Source: Paucimonas sp. (GTDB lineage: Bacteria > Pseudomonadota > Gammaproteobacteria > Pseudomonadales > Pseudomonadaceae). From it: 64,000 nucleotides of DNA. A program made the position numbers and the translations under genes. Below the pieces are notes generated by a model, which was not told the origin of the DNA, ran no database searches, and saw nothing but the letters and a program-made list of their open reading frames with translations. Shown here piece after piece: positions 32,420 through 42,123 of this stretch (positions are counted from its first letter, which is position 1; the number at the start of each line of letters is the position of its first letter). Where the stretch lies: positions 25,650 to 89,649 of the forward strand of contig JAIRVG010000078.1 in the NCBI GenBank assembly GCA_031253995.1. Direction: 5' to 3'.

Positions 32420-33415
32420 TCAGCTTTCCTTTTGGGGTGATTTCTCATCCCGGGTCTTGAACAGCGACAACACCACCCCACCCGCCAGCAACCCGAAGGT
32501 CACTCCCAGCGACACCAGCGCCGGGATCTTGCCGATGAAACCGTGCAGGAAGATCTTCCCGCCAATGAAGATCAGCACCAGCGCCAGCGCGTACTTCAGG
32601 TACACGAACCGGTGCATCAGCGCCGCCAGCGCGAAATACAACGCACGCAGGCCAAGAATCGCGAAGATGTTCGACGTATAGACGATGAACGGATCCTGGG
32701 TGATGGAGAAGATCGCCGGCACGCTGTCCACGGCGAACACCAGGTCGGCCAGTTCGATCAGCACCAGGGCGAGGAACAGCGGCGTCGCATACAGGATCGC
32801 CTTCGACCCGCCCGGTGGCGTCAGGCGCACGAAGAAGTGCGCGTCATGCAGGCGGTCGGTGACCCGCACATGTTTCTTGATGAACCTGATCAGCGGGTTG
32901 TTGGCCAGGTCCGGGTGCGCGTCCTCGCGGCTGAACAGCATCTTCACCCCGGTGATCAGCAGGAAGGCGCCGAACACGTAGAGAATCCAGTCGAACTCCT
33001 TCACCAGCGCACTGCCGACACCGATCATGATCGCCCGCAGCACCACCACCCCGAGAATCCCCCAGAACAGCACGCGGTGCTGGTAGCGGCGGGGAATGCC
33101 GAAGAAGCCGAAGATCATCGCCATGACGAAGACGTTGTCCATCGACAACGACTGTTCCACCAAGAGCCCGGTGTAGAACTCCAAGGCACTCTGCGCGCCC
33201 ATCTCGTACCAGATCCAGCCACCGAACATCACGCCGACGCTGAAGTAGCCGGCGTACAGCAGCAGGCTCTCGCGCATCTCGATTTCACGCTGGTCGCGGT
33301 GCAGCACCCCGAGGTCGAAGACCAGCAGGGCAATGACGATAACGATGAAGGCCAGCCAGAGCAGGCTGCTGGTGCCGAGGAATTCGCCGCTGAAAAAATC
33401 ATGCAGAGCTGTCAT
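32420..33415 (-). CDS. TerC-family membrane protein
   Basis: A 331-residue inner-membrane protein of the TerC/Alx family, associated with tellurium resistance, manganese export or metalation of secreted enzymes. Around nine hydrophobic helices are seen, with the conserved acidic membrane motifs VFDLGVL, EQSLSMDNVFVMAMIFGFF and FAVDSVPAIFSITQDPF. ATG 33415 is supported by GGGAGGGG upstream. The leader was scanned for a yybP-ykoY manganese riboswitch; none was recognised. Confidence 0.9.
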   Translation of the reverse strand: MTALHDFFSGEFLGTSSLLWLAFIVIVIALLVFDLGVLHRDQREIEMRESLLLYAGYFSVGVMFGGWIWYEMGAQSALEFYTGLLVEQSLSMDNVFVMAMIFGFFGIPRRYQHRVLFWGILGVVVLRAIMIGVGSALVKEFDWILYVFGAFLLITGVKMLFSREDAHPDLANNPLIRFIKKHVRVTDRLHDAHFFVRLTPPGGSKAILYATPLFLALVLIELADLVFAVDSVPAIFSITQDPFIVYTSNIFAILGLRALYFALAALMHRFVYLKYALALVLIFIGGKIFLHGFIGKIPALVSLGVTFGLLAGGVVLSLFKTRDEKSPQKES

Positions 33416-33567
33416 GAGCCCCTCCCTATGTCGAAGAAGTGACTCCGACATGGCGGCTGGATAACCGTCAGAGGGGCCCGCAGTCACAGGCTTGAGCCTA
33501 GTCGGCGCATGACCCGGGGGAGTGGGGAGAGAGTTACAAAATCCTACAGAGGCTCAGGAAATGTCCT

Positions 33568-34857
33568 TCAGTAAACCCAGGCCTCGACACGCCGGTTGCG
33601 GATCCGTCCCTGGGGATCGGTGTTGGCCGCCACCGGCAGTTCGGCGCCCAGGCCGATGACATCGCGCAGCACCACGCCTTCGCGCACCAGCTCGCGCCGC
33701 ACCGCCATGGCCCGCAGGCGCGAGAGCAGGTCGGCGCGGCGGGCGTCGTCCTTGGCATCGCCGAAGCCCACCAGCACCACCTTGCGGTCGAGCTTGCGGT
33801 TCTGCTTCAGGTACTCGACGACCCGCTGCACATCCCGCAGGGCCTTGTTGTCCAGGGTGGCGCTGCCTTCCTGGAAGCGGAAGTTGACCGACAGGCGCTG
33901 CGCCTCGCCGGACAGGCGCCGGTAGCTGGGCGGCATGTCCGCCTGCGGTGCTTCGCTGAGGGTGCGCACGCGCTGGTCGATGAAGCCGTTGCTGGCGACG
34001 ATGGCCTGGCCGCGCGGGCCCTGGGTGAAGTCCAGCAGGGCGCGGGCGAGGGGATTGGGCTGCGAGGGCGGCAGGTAGAAGTACAGGCGGCGCGACAGCG
34101 GGTAGTCTTCGCTGGCTATCTGCTCGGGGCTCGGCAGCATGGCCCGCGAGGCGCCGTCGGCCACCGCCAGGACCCGCGCACCGTGCACCGTGCTCAGGCT
34201 GCTGAAACCGATGGCATGGCGGTCCTGGCGCACGGCCTCGGCCAGTTCCTCGCCGGATTCGAAGCGTTTCGCGGTGCTGGCCAGGGACTGTCGATGCGGG
34301 TCGAGCACGAGGGCCTTGAAGGTTTCCCAGGTGCCGGAGCGGTCGTCGCGGGCATACAGCTGAATGGGGCCGCCGCCGACGCCGAGTTGTTCCCAGGTGG
34401 TGATCTGGCCGGAAAAGATCTGCGCCAGTTGTTCGATGGTCAGTTGTGGCAAGGGATTGTCCGGGTGCACCAGCACGGCGACGCCGTCGAGGGCGATGAC
34501 CTGCTCGGCGTCGGCGCTGGTCAGGTTGCCGAGGGCCTGCAGGTCGGCGGCTTCGCTGTCCTTGATGGGGCGCGAGGCGGCGGCGAGGTCGGCGTTGCCG
34601 GTCTTCAGGGCGATGAAGCCGGTGCTGCTGCCGTGTGCGGCGATGTCTACCTGGATAGCGCCACCGAGGATGCGCACTTCATTGGCCTGGTCGCCGGGTT
34701 CGCTGCGGATGTCCTGGATGCCCCGGCTTTCCAGCAGGCCGCGCACCAGGGCCGGGGCCAATGCCGCGCCGATGGTGTTGGAACCCTGGATGCGCAGGGT
34801 GTCGGCAAGCGCCAGGGGGGTGAGCAGGGCGAGCAGCAGGGCGCAGGGGCGGATCAT
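33568..34857 (-). CDS. PstS-like phosphate-binding protein fused to an OmpA C-terminal domain
   Basis: A 429-residue exported protein. After a signal peptide (MIRPCALLLALLTPLALA) comes a phosphate-binding-protein fold (about 20-295: LRIQGSNTIGAALAPALV, SSTGFIALKTGNADLAAASRP, LARDDRSGTWETFK-like). From about 305 a C-terminal OmpA domain follows (SVNFRFQEGSATLDNKALRDVQRVVEYL and GFGDAKDDARRADLLSRLRA), a peptidoglycan-binding module. This would tether a phosphate or oxyanion receptor to the cell wall. The upstream PHO-box-like repeats suggest control by phosphate starvation. No pst permease genes are adjacent. Confidence 0.88.
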   Translation of the reverse strand: MIRPCALLLALLTPLALADTLRIQGSNTIGAALAPALVRGLLESRGIQDIRSEPGDQANEVRILGGAIQVDIAAHGSSTGFIALKTGNADLAAASRPIKDSEAADLQALGNLTSADAEQVIALDGVAVLVHPDNPLPQLTIEQLAQIFSGQITTWEQLGVGGGPIQLYARDDRSGTWETFKALVLDPHRQSLASTAKRFESGEELAEAVRQDRHAIGFSSLSTVHGARVLAVADGASRAMLPSPEQIASEDYPLSRRLYFYLPPSQPNPLARALLDFTQGPRGQAIVASNGFIDQRVRTLSEAPQADMPPSYRRLSGEAQRLSVNFRFQEGSATLDNKALRDVQRVVEYLKQNRKLDRKVVLVGFGDAKDDARRADLLSRLRAMAVRRELVREGVVLRDVIGLGAELPVAANTDPQGRIRNRRVEAWVY

Positions 34858-34898
34858 TGCCGGTGGGCACTCTCGATGGACGAAGGTGGCGGCAGATT

Positions 34899-34926
34899 AA
34901 GACAGAAAGATGAAACAAAGATGACG
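34899..34926 (-). promoter_or_regulatory. PHO-box-like direct repeats upstream of the PstS-OmpA gene
   Basis: Read leftward, CGTCATC-TTTG-TTTCATC-TTTC-TGTCTTA contains three 7-mers related to CTGTCAT at 11-base intervals, the geometry of a PhoB site. It ends 42 bases before the start codon. Confidence 0.6.
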
Positions 34927-34946
34927 ACTACGACGCAGGCCCCTGT

Positions 34947-34976
34947 CTGTGGGAGCTGGCTTGCCAGCTCCCACAG
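34947..34976. repeat. REP-like perfect hairpin
   Basis: CTGTGGGAGCTGGC and GCCAGCTCCCACAG form a perfect 14-bp stem with a TT loop, the same unit as at 32380-32411 in the opposite orientation. It lies 11 bases past the xthA stop and about 90 bases upstream of the PstS-OmpA gene. Confidence 0.85.
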
Positions 34977-34987
34977 GGTTCGTGTTG

Positions 34988-35800
34988 TCAGCTCAATTCC
35001 AGCCAGATCGGCGCGTGGTCCGAAGGCTTTTCCATCCCGCGCAGCTCATAGTCGACCCCGGCCGCCTTGACCCGTGGCAGCAGGCCATGGGACGTCATGA
35101 TCAGGTCGATGCGCAGCCCGCGCTTGGGCTCGTCCTCGAAGCCGCGGCTGCGGTAGTCGAACCAGCTGAACTGGTCGATCACTTCCGGGTACAGGTGGCG
35201 GAAGCTGTCGGTCAGGCCCCAGGCCTTGAGTTTCTCCATCCACTCGCGCTCTTCCGGGAGGAAGCTGCACTTGCCGGTCTTCAGCCAGCGCTTGGCGTTG
35301 TCCGCGCCGATGCCGATGTCGCAGTCTTGCGGGGAGATGTTGACGTCGCCCATCACCACCAGCGGCTGGTCGTTCTTGAACTGGGTTTCCAGCAGGGCCT
35401 GCAGGTCGGCGTAGAAGCGCTGCTTGGCCGGGACCTTGGTGGGGTGGTCACGGCTTTCGCCCTGGGGGAAGTAGCCGTTCATGATGGTTACCGGGGTGCC
35501 GTTCTCATCGGCGAAGGTGCCCCAGATGAAACGACGCTGGGCGTCCTCGTCGTCGGTGTGGAAGCCCTTGTGCAGGCTCAGCGGCGCCTGGCGCGAGAGC
35601 AGGGCGACACCGTAATGGCCTTTCTGGCCGTGGTAGTGCACGTGGTAGCCGAGGGCCTGGACGTCCGCCAGCGGGAACTGATCGTCCGAGACCTTGGTTT
35701 CCTGCAGGCCGATCACATCCGGCTGGTGCTTGTCGATCAACGCCGCCAGTTGGTGCGGCCGGGCGCGCAGGCCGTTGATGTTGAACGAGACGATCTTCAT
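34988..35800 (-). CDS. xthA: Exodeoxyribonuclease III
   Basis: A 270-residue ExoIII (E. coli 268): a Mg2+-dependent AP endonuclease and 3'-5' exonuclease of base-excision repair. Motifs are MKIVSFNINGLRAR, IGLQETKVSD with the metal Glu34, the catalytic GDVNISPQDCDIG and the C-terminal PSDHAPIWLEL with the catalytic His. ATG 35800 is the conserved start. It is divergent from the GNAT gene. A solitary GTGGGAGC fragment (35871-35878) lies in the gap. Confidence 0.95.
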   Translation of the reverse strand: MKIVSFNINGLRARPHQLAALIDKHQPDVIGLQETKVSDDQFPLADVQALGYHVHYHGQKGHYGVALLSRQAPLSLHKGFHTDDEDAQRRFIWGTFADENGTPVTIMNGYFPQGESRDHPTKVPAKQRFYADLQALLETQFKNDQPLVVMGDVNISPQDCDIGIGADNAKRWLKTGKCSFLPEEREWMEKLKAWGLTDSFRHLYPEVIDQFSWFDYRSRGFEDEPKRGLRIDLIMTSHGLLPRVKAAGVDYELRGMEKPSDHAPIWLELS

Positions 35801-35988
35801 GGAAGGACAATCCTGGGGGAAAAGGCAGGATGCTAGCTGAGTCCTGCGCCGCGGGCCAGTTCGCAAACCCTGTGGGAGCACAGCCTATCCCGGATTCCGC
35901 TTCTATACTCCAGCCGGACAGGAAGGAACGTTGGCGCCGCCCACCCCTCAAAGGGCAATGCCCAACCGCCATCAGGAGATCCGCGACC

Positions 35989-36639
35989 ATGCCTCAATCG
36001 ACCCCCGCGCCGGCCGAAGTGCGTCTGCTCGACGGCGGCTACAGCCGCGAGGCGCGTTCCCTGCTGTATCACGCCTATCGCCACGAACCCACCTACGGCT
36101 ACCTGTTCGAATCCGAACGGCCCGGCTTCGACCAGCGCGTGCGGGCACTGGTGCGTGAGCGGGTGCGCCAGCACTTTCTCCAGGACCTGCCGGCCATCGG
36201 CCTGCTGGTCGAGGATCGGCTGATCGGTGTCGCCCTGATCTCGCCACCGGTGCGCCGCCTGGGCGTGACCGAGAGCTGGGCCTGGCGCATGCGCATGGTG
36301 CTGTCCACCGGTTTGCGCTGCACCCGCCGCTACCTCGAATACCGCGCCGCGCTCATGGCCTGCCTGCCCGGCGATGCCGTGCATGTCCTGCCGCTGCTGG
36401 GCATCCACCCGCAGTTCCAGGGCCAGCACTACGGCGAACAGCTGCTCGCCGCCGTGCACGACTGGTGCGCGGAAGACGACAGTTCCCGCGGCGTGGTCCT
36501 CGATACCGGCAACGAACATTACCTGGCCTTCTACCAGCGCCAGGGCTACGTGGAAATCGGCGAAGTGGCCGTCGGACCGATCCGCGAACACCTATTCTTC
36601 CATCCCAGTCCACAGCGGATCGACCGGGCGCGGGCTTGA
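35989..36639 (+). CDS. GNAT-family N-acetyltransferase
   Basis: A 216-residue acetyltransferase. ATG 35989 follows AGGAGAT with good spacing; the in-frame ORF upstream is non-conserved. The GNAT core is visible as VHVLPLLGIHPQFQGQHYGEQLLAAV (motif A, acetyl-CoA pyrophosphate loop Q-x-x-G-x-G/Y-x-x) and GVVLDTGNEHYLAFYQRQGYVEIGE (motif B). The substrate is unknown. It lies 55 bases upstream of tamA on the same strand and could be co-transcribed with it. Confidence 0.85.
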   Translation: MPQSTPAPAEVRLLDGGYSREARSLLYHAYRHEPTYGYLFESERPGFDQRVRALVRERVRQHFLQDLPAIGLLVEDRLIGVALISPPVRRLGVTESWAWRMRMVLSTGLRCTRRYLEYRAALMACLPGDAVHVLPLLGIHPQFQGQHYGEQLLAAVHDWCAEDDSSRGVVLDTGNEHYLAFYQRQGYVEIGEVAVGPIREHLFFHPSPQRIDRARA

Positions 36640-36694
36640 TCCAGACGGCTTTCGGCATGCAAGCCGACATCCTCGTCTGGTAGCATCCGCGCCT

Positions 36695-38437
36695 ATGACG
36701 TATTCAGGACGATTTTCCCTGGGTTTGATCCTGTGCCTGGCCAGCAGTCTCGCGGCCGCGGCGCAGAGTGAACTGGTTGTCCGCATCAAACCCGCCAACA
36801 CCGCACTCAAGGCCAATGTCGAGGGCTATATAGGCAGCCTCGGCGAGCGCGACGAAGAGGCGCTGGTGCGCTTCAGCCGTGGCGCCGAGGAGCAGGCTCG
36901 CAAGGCCGCCCAGGCCCTGGGTTACTACCAGCCGCAGATCACCAGCGAAGTACTGGCGCCGAAGGACGAGGACAAGGGCCCGCGCCTGCGCCTGACCATC
37001 GAGCCGGGCGAGCCGATCCACCTGCGCAACGTCAGCGTGCGCATCGAAGGCCCGGCCAGCCAGATGAAGGCTTTTCGGGTTCCCGACAGCAAGGCGCTGC
37101 GCAGTGGCGAAGTGCTCAACCACGGGCACTACGAGGACGCCAAGCGCCTGATCCAGAACCAGGCCTCGCGCTACGGCTTCTTCAAGGGCCACTTCACCCG
37201 CAACCGCCTCTCCGTTGACCCTGCTGCCGGCGTCGCCGATATCGAACTGGTCTACGACAGCGGCCCGCGCTTCACCCTCGGCAAGGTGCAGTTCGACGGC
37301 GACTCGCCGTTCGACGAAGACCTGCTGCAACGCATGGTGCCGTTCAAGGAAGGCACGCCCTACGACTCGGAACTGATCGCCGAACTCAACAACGCCCTGC
37401 AGTCCAGCGGCTACTTCGAAGGCGTGCGGGTCGATGCCGCGCCCACCGCAGCCGTGGGGCAGAGCATTCCGGTGGACGTCAACGTGCAGACCCGCAAGCC
37501 CCGGACCATGGGCCTGGGCCTGGGCTTCTCGACCGACGTCGGGCCACGCGCCAAGGCCAACTGGACCCGCCACTGGGTCAACCCGCAAGGCCACAGCTAC
37601 GGGATCGAGAGCGAGCTGTCGGCACCGCGGCAGAACATCGGCCTGTGGTACGACATTCCCCTGGACCCGCCGCTGACCGACAAGCTGCGTTTCGCCGGCG
37701 GCTACCAGAACGAAGAGATCGCCAACACCGACACCCTCAGCAAGCTGCTCACCGTCGGCCCGGAGTGGCACAGCAAGCTGCCCAGCGGCTGGCAGCGGGT
37801 GATCTCGCTGAAATGGCAGCGCGAGGAATATCGCCTCGGCGACGACTCGGGGCTGAGCACCCTGTTGATGCCGGGCATCAGCTACACCTACCTGCGCAGC
37901 GACAACCGCATCGACCCGCACAACGGCTACCGCATCCAGTTCGATGCACGGGTGGCCAAGGAGGGGCTGCTGTCCGACACCAACCTGCTCAACGGCACGG
38001 TGCTGCTCAAGGGCCTCACCACCCTCGGCCAGAACCACCGTTTCCTCGGCCGCGTGCAGTTCGGCGGCAGCGCCACCAACGGCTACAAGTCGGTGCCGCC
38101 GTCGCTGCGCTTCTTCGCCGGTGGCGACCAGAGCGTGCGCGGCTACGACTACCAGACCCTGTCCCCGGAAAACAGCGACGGCGACCGCATCGGCGGGCGC
38201 TACATGGTCGCCGGCAGCGCCGAGTACCAATACCAGATCGCCGACAAATGGCGCCTGGCGACCTTCGTCGACCAGGGCAACTCGTTCAACAACCTGGAAC
38301 TGCCCAGCCTCAAGACCGGTGTCGGTTTCGGCGTGCGCTGGGTATCGCCGGTGGGGCCGCTGCGCCTCGACCTGGCCAAGGCGCTGGATGACGACGGCGG
38401 GATTCGCTTGCACTTCTCGATGGGGCCGGAGCTGTGA
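36695..38437 (+). CDS. tamA: Autotransporter assembly outer-membrane protein TamA
   Basis: A 580-residue Omp85-family protein. A signal peptide (FSLGLILCLASSLAAAAQ) precedes three POTRA domains (about 25-265) and a 16-strand barrel of the surface-antigen type: VRGYDYQTLSP is the conserved L6 loop (V-R-G-Y), and the C-terminus GGIRLHFSMGPEL lies in the final strand. With TamB it forms the TAM complex, which promotes insertion of some outer-membrane proteins and supports phospholipid transport to the outer membrane. Its stop overlaps the tamB GTG. Confidence 0.94.
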   Translation: MTYSGRFSLGLILCLASSLAAAAQSELVVRIKPANTALKANVEGYIGSLGERDEEALVRFSRGAEEQARKAAQALGYYQPQITSEVLAPKDEDKGPRLRLTIEPGEPIHLRNVSVRIEGPASQMKAFRVPDSKALRSGEVLNHGHYEDAKRLIQNQASRYGFFKGHFTRNRLSVDPAAGVADIELVYDSGPRFTLGKVQFDGDSPFDEDLLQRMVPFKEGTPYDSELIAELNNALQSSGYFEGVRVDAAPTAAVGQSIPVDVNVQTRKPRTMGLGLGFSTDVGPRAKANWTRHWVNPQGHSYGIESELSAPRQNIGLWYDIPLDPPLTDKLRFAGGYQNEEIANTDTLSKLLTVGPEWHSKLPSGWQRVISLKWQREEYRLGDDSGLSTLLMPGISYTYLRSDNRIDPHNGYRIQFDARVAKEGLLSDTNLLNGTVLLKGLTTLGQNHRFLGRVQFGGSATNGYKSVPPSLRFFAGGDQSVRGYDYQTLSPENSDGDRIGGRYMVAGSAEYQYQIADKWRLATFVDQGNSFNNLELPSLKTGVGFGVRWVSPVGPLRLDLAKALDDDGGIRLHFSMGPEL

Positions 38438-41400
38438 AACAGGCATTGAAGATCACCGCCATCGGCCTGCTCGCCTTGCTCTCGCTGGTGCTGCTGGCCG
38501 TCTCCGTGATAATTGGCAGCCAGGCCGGCAGCCGCTGGGCACTGGGGCTGGTGCCCGGGCTCACGGTAGAGAATTTCCAGGGCCGCCTGGCCGACCGCTG
38601 GCAGGCCGATCGCCTGGTCTGGGAGCAGGACGGCGACCGCGTCGAGCTGGTCGCGCCACTGCTGGAGTGGTCGCCGGGCTGCCTGCTGCGCAGCACCCTG
38701 TGCGTGGACAAGCTGCACGCGGCGGATGTCGAACTGGCCTTCGCCCCCACCGAGACCGATCCGGACAGCGGGCCGCTGAAGTTGCCCGAACTGGACCTGC
38801 CGCTGGCCATCGAGCTGGGCGAAGTGCAGGTCGGCACCCTGCGCCTGGACGGCGCCGAGCAACTGAGCGGCCTGACCCTCGCCGCGCACTGGACCCGCGC
38901 CGGCCTGAAGATCGACAGCCTCGACCTCAAGCGCGAAGACCTGCACCTGACCCTCCAGGGCCTGTTGCAACCTGGCGGCGACTGGCCGTTGCAGGTCGAA
39001 GGCCAGGTGCAACTGCCCCCCGTGGACGGCCAGGCCTGGCAACTGGCCTTGCAGGTCAAGGGCGAATTGCAGAAGAGCCTGGACCTGCAGGCCGACAGCA
39101 GCGGCTACCTGCAAGGTCGCCTGAGCGGCCAGTTGCAACCCCTGGCCGAGCACCTGCCGGCCCAGGTGCACCTCAGGGCCACCGGCTTCAAGGCGCTGGG
39201 CAGCCTGCCGGACACGCTGCTGTTCGAACAACTGGAACTCACCGCCCATGGCGACCTGGACAAGGGCTACCAACTGGTCGGCGCCGGCAACCTGGCGGCG
39301 AGCGACGGGCCGATCAACCTGGCCTTGCGCGGCCGGGTCGATGCCAAGGGCGCGGAACTGGCCGCGCTGGACCTCACCGCCAGCAACGAGCAGCGCCTCA
39401 ATCTCACCGCCAGCGCCGACTGGCAGGACGCCCTGACCGCCAAGGCCACCCTGGATTGGCTGGACTTCCCCTGGCTGCGCCTGTATCCGCTGGAGCAGGC
39501 GCCGCAGGTGGTGCTGCATCGCCTGAAGGCGCAGGTGCAGTACCGCGACGGCAACTATGAAGGCGATTTCAGCGGCGACCTCGACGGCCCTGCCGGCGCG
39601 TTCAAGCTGAGCAGCCCGTTCAAGGGCGACCTCGGTCAGGTCAGCCTGCCGCAACTGGCCCTGGAGGCCGGGCAGGGCAAGGCGGCCGGCAGTGTCAGCG
39701 TGGCCTTTGCCGATGGCGTGGCCTGGGACGCGGCGCTGGACCTGAGCAACCTGAACCCGGCCTACTGGCTCGCGGAAATGCCCGGCACCCTCGGCGGACC
39801 GCTGCGCAGCAAGGGCGAGTTGATGAACGACAAGCTTTCGCTGAACGCCGACCTCGATCTCAAGGGCCGCCTGCGCGGCCAGCCGGCGGTCCTGCAGGTC
39901 AAGGCCGAGGGCGCGGGCGAGCAGTGGACCCTGGGCAGCCTGCAGGTGCGCCTGGGTGACAACCAGATCACTGGCAGCGGCAGCCTGCAACAGCGCCTCG
40001 CCGGCCAGATCAACCTTAACCTGCCGCGTCTCGGTCAGCTCTGGCCGCAGTTGCAGGGGCGGGTCAGCGGTCGTCTCGATGTCTCCGGCACCCTCAAGGC
40101 ACCCCAGGGCCAGTTGAAGTTGCAGGGGCAGCAACTGGTGCAGGCGGAAAACCGCTTGCAGAGCCTCGACCTCGATGCCCGTCTCGACGCTGCGCAGAAG
40201 GCGCTGATCAACCTCACCGCCAGCGGTATCCGTGCCGGTGAAACGGCGCTGGGTACCCTCACCGCCAAGGGCCAGGGCGATATTCGCCAGCAAGCGCTGG
40301 AACTGGCGCTGGACGGCCCGCAACTCAAGCTCGACCTTGGCCTGGATGGCCGATTGGATGCGAACAAGGGCGACTGGCGCGGGCGCCTGGCCCGTGGCCA
40401 GATCCAGGCCGGCGGCCAGGACTGGCGCCTGCAGGCACCGGCAACCTTGCAGCGCCTGGCCAACGGCCAGATCGACTTCGGCGCCCATTGCTGGCGCGCC
40501 GGCCAGGCCAGCCTGTGTGGCGACCCGCAGCGCTTGGCGCCGGAACCGCGGATCCGCTATCACCTCAAGCAGTTCCCGCTGGACAGCCTGGCGCAATGGC
40601 TGCCCAAGGACTTTGCCTGGCAGGGCCAGCTCAACGCCGACATCAACCTCGACCTGCCGGCCAGCGGGCCGAAGGGCACGGTGCAGGTGGATGCCAGCGG
40701 CGGCACCCTGCGGATCCGCGAGAAGGGCCAGTGGGTGGATTTCCCCTACCAGAGCCTGCGCCTGGACAGCACCCTCGGACCGCGCCGGGTCGATACCCGC
40801 CTGGACTTCCGCGGTGGCCGGCTCGGCGAGCTGAGCCTGTCGGCGCGCATCGACCCGCTGGCGCGCAACAAGCCCCTCAGCGGCGACTTCAGCCTCAGTG
40901 GTCTGGACCTGGCGGTGGCGCGGCCGTTCGTGCCGATGGTCGAGCGCCTGGCCGGACAGTTGAATGGCAGCGGGAAGATTTCCGGGACGCTGCTGGCACC
41001 GCTGGTCAACGGCAACCTGGTGTTGTCCGGGGGCGAGGTGTCGGGTGCCGAACTGCCGGTCAGCCTGCAGGGCCTGACCGTGCGGGCCATGATCGCCGGC
41101 GAGCAGGTGCAGTTGAGCGGTGACTGGCGCAGCGGCGAAGCCGGGCAGGGGCGCTTGAGCGGGCAGATCGGCTGGGGCCGTGCGCTGATGGTGGACCTGG
41201 CCCTGCAAGGCCAGCGTCTGCCGGTCAGCGTCGAACCCTATGCGGCCCTGGAAGTGGCGCCGGACCTGAAGATCAGCCTGCAGGGCGAGCGCCTGGCGGT
41301 CAGTGGCAAGGTGCTGGTGCCCAAGGGCAAGATCACCGTGCGCGAACTGCCACCGTCGACGGTCAAGGTTTCCGAGGACACGGTGATCGTCGGTCACCAG

Positions 41401-42114
41401 ACCGAGGAGGGCAAGCCACCGATGCAGGTGGCGATGGACATCGATGTCCAGGTCGGCCAGGACAAGCTGTCGTTCAGCGGCTTCGGCCTGACCGCCAACC
41501 TGCTCGGCCATGTGCATATCGGCGACAACCTGGACACCCGCGGCGAACTCAGCCTGGCCGACGGCCGCTACCGCGCCTATGGCCAGCGCCTGACCATCCG
41601 CCGCGCGCGCCTGCTGTTCGCCGGCCCTATCGACCAGCCGTACCTGGACATCGAGGCGATTCGCAAGACCGATGACGTGATCGCCGGCATCCGCCTGAGC
41701 GGCAGCGCCGAGCAACCTACCACCCAGGTGTTCTCGGAACCGGCGATGAGCCAGGAGCAGGCCCTGTCGTACCTGGTGCTGGGCCGTCCGCTGAGCACCA
41801 CCGGCGAGGACAACAACATGCTGGCGCAGGCCGCATTGGGCCTGGGGCTGGCGGGGAGCGCGGGGATCACCGGCAGCCTGGCGTCGAGCCTGGGCATCGA
41901 GGACTTCCAGCTGGACACCGAGGGCAGCGGGCAGAGCACCAGCGTGGTGGCCAGCGGCAACCTGACCGAGAAACTGAGCCTGCGCTACGGCGTGGGCGTG
42001 TTCGAGCCGGCCAACACCATTGCCTTGCGCTACCTGTTGAGCAAGCGCCTGTACCTGGAAGCGGCCAGTGGCCTGGCCAGCTCCCTGGACCTGTTCTACA
42101 AGCGGGACTTCTGA
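38434..42114 (+). CDS. tamB: TamB, inner-membrane-anchored translocation and assembly module
   Basis: A 1226-residue AsmA-superfamily protein with an N-terminal anchor (ALKITAIGLLALLSLVLLAVSVII), a very long repetitive beta-strand region that forms a hydrophobic groove, and the C-terminal DUF490 domain (from about 870: PFVPMVERLAGQLNGSGKISG ... to PANTIALRYLLSKRLYLEAASG). It bridges the periplasm, contacting TamA. The start is GTG in the four-base overlap GTGA with tamA, so translation is coupled. The length matches E. coli TamB (1259). Confidence 0.95.
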   Translation: MKQALKITAIGLLALLSLVLLAVSVIIGSQAGSRWALGLVPGLTVENFQGRLADRWQADRLVWEQDGDRVELVAPLLEWSPGCLLRSTLCVDKLHAADVELAFAPTETDPDSGPLKLPELDLPLAIELGEVQVGTLRLDGAEQLSGLTLAAHWTRAGLKIDSLDLKREDLHLTLQGLLQPGGDWPLQVEGQVQLPPVDGQAWQLALQVKGELQKSLDLQADSSGYLQGRLSGQLQPLAEHLPAQVHLRATGFKALGSLPDTLLFEQLELTAHGDLDKGYQLVGAGNLAASDGPINLALRGRVDAKGAELAALDLTASNEQRLNLTASADWQDALTAKATLDWLDFPWLRLYPLEQAPQVVLHRLKAQVQYRDGNYEGDFSGDLDGPAGAFKLSSPFKGDLGQVSLPQLALEAGQGKAAGSVSVAFADGVAWDAALDLSNLNPAYWLAEMPGTLGGPLRSKGELMNDKLSLNADLDLKGRLRGQPAVLQVKAEGAGEQWTLGSLQVRLGDNQITGSGSLQQRLAGQINLNLPRLGQLWPQLQGRVSGRLDVSGTLKAPQGQLKLQGQQLVQAENRLQSLDLDARLDAAQKALINLTASGIRAGETALGTLTAKGQGDIRQQALELALDGPQLKLDLGLDGRLDANKGDWRGRLARGQIQAGGQDWRLQAPATLQRLANGQIDFGAHCWRAGQASLCGDPQRLAPEPRIRYHLKQFPLDSLAQWLPKDFAWQGQLNADINLDLPASGPKGTVQVDASGGTLRIREKGQWVDFPYQSLRLDSTLGPRRVDTRLDFRGGRLGELSLSARIDPLARNKPLSGDFSLSGLDLAVARPFVPMVERLAGQLNGSGKISGTLLAPLVNGNLVLSGGEVSGAELPVSLQGLTVRAMIAGEQVQLSGDWRSGEAGQGRLSGQIGWGRALMVDLALQGQRLPVSVEPYAALEVAPDLKISLQGERLAVSGKVLVPKGKITVRELPPSTVKVSEDTVIVGHQTEEGKPPMQVAMDIDVQVGQDKLSFSGFGLTANLLGHVHIGDNLDTRGELSLADGRYRAYGQRLTIRRARLLFAGPIDQPYLDIEAIRKTDDVIAGIRLSGSAEQPTTQVFSEPAMSQEQALSYLVLGRPLSTTGEDNNMLAQAALGLGLAGSAGITGSLASSLGIEDFQLDTEGSGQSTSVVASGNLTEKLSLRYGVGVFEPANTIALRYLLSKRLYLEAASGLASSLDLFYKRDF

Positions 42115-42123
42115 GTTCGCGGC

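Noticed and set aside
33416..33567. Possible manganese (yybP-ykoY) riboswitch in the terC leader
   Set aside because: Short stems are present (AGGCT/AGCCT; TGTCG/CGACA), but the conserved riboswitch loops could not be found. A covariance-model search would decide.
38200..41715. A 1171-codon open frame opposite tamA/tamB
   Set aside because: Antisense shadow of the repetitive tamB gene.
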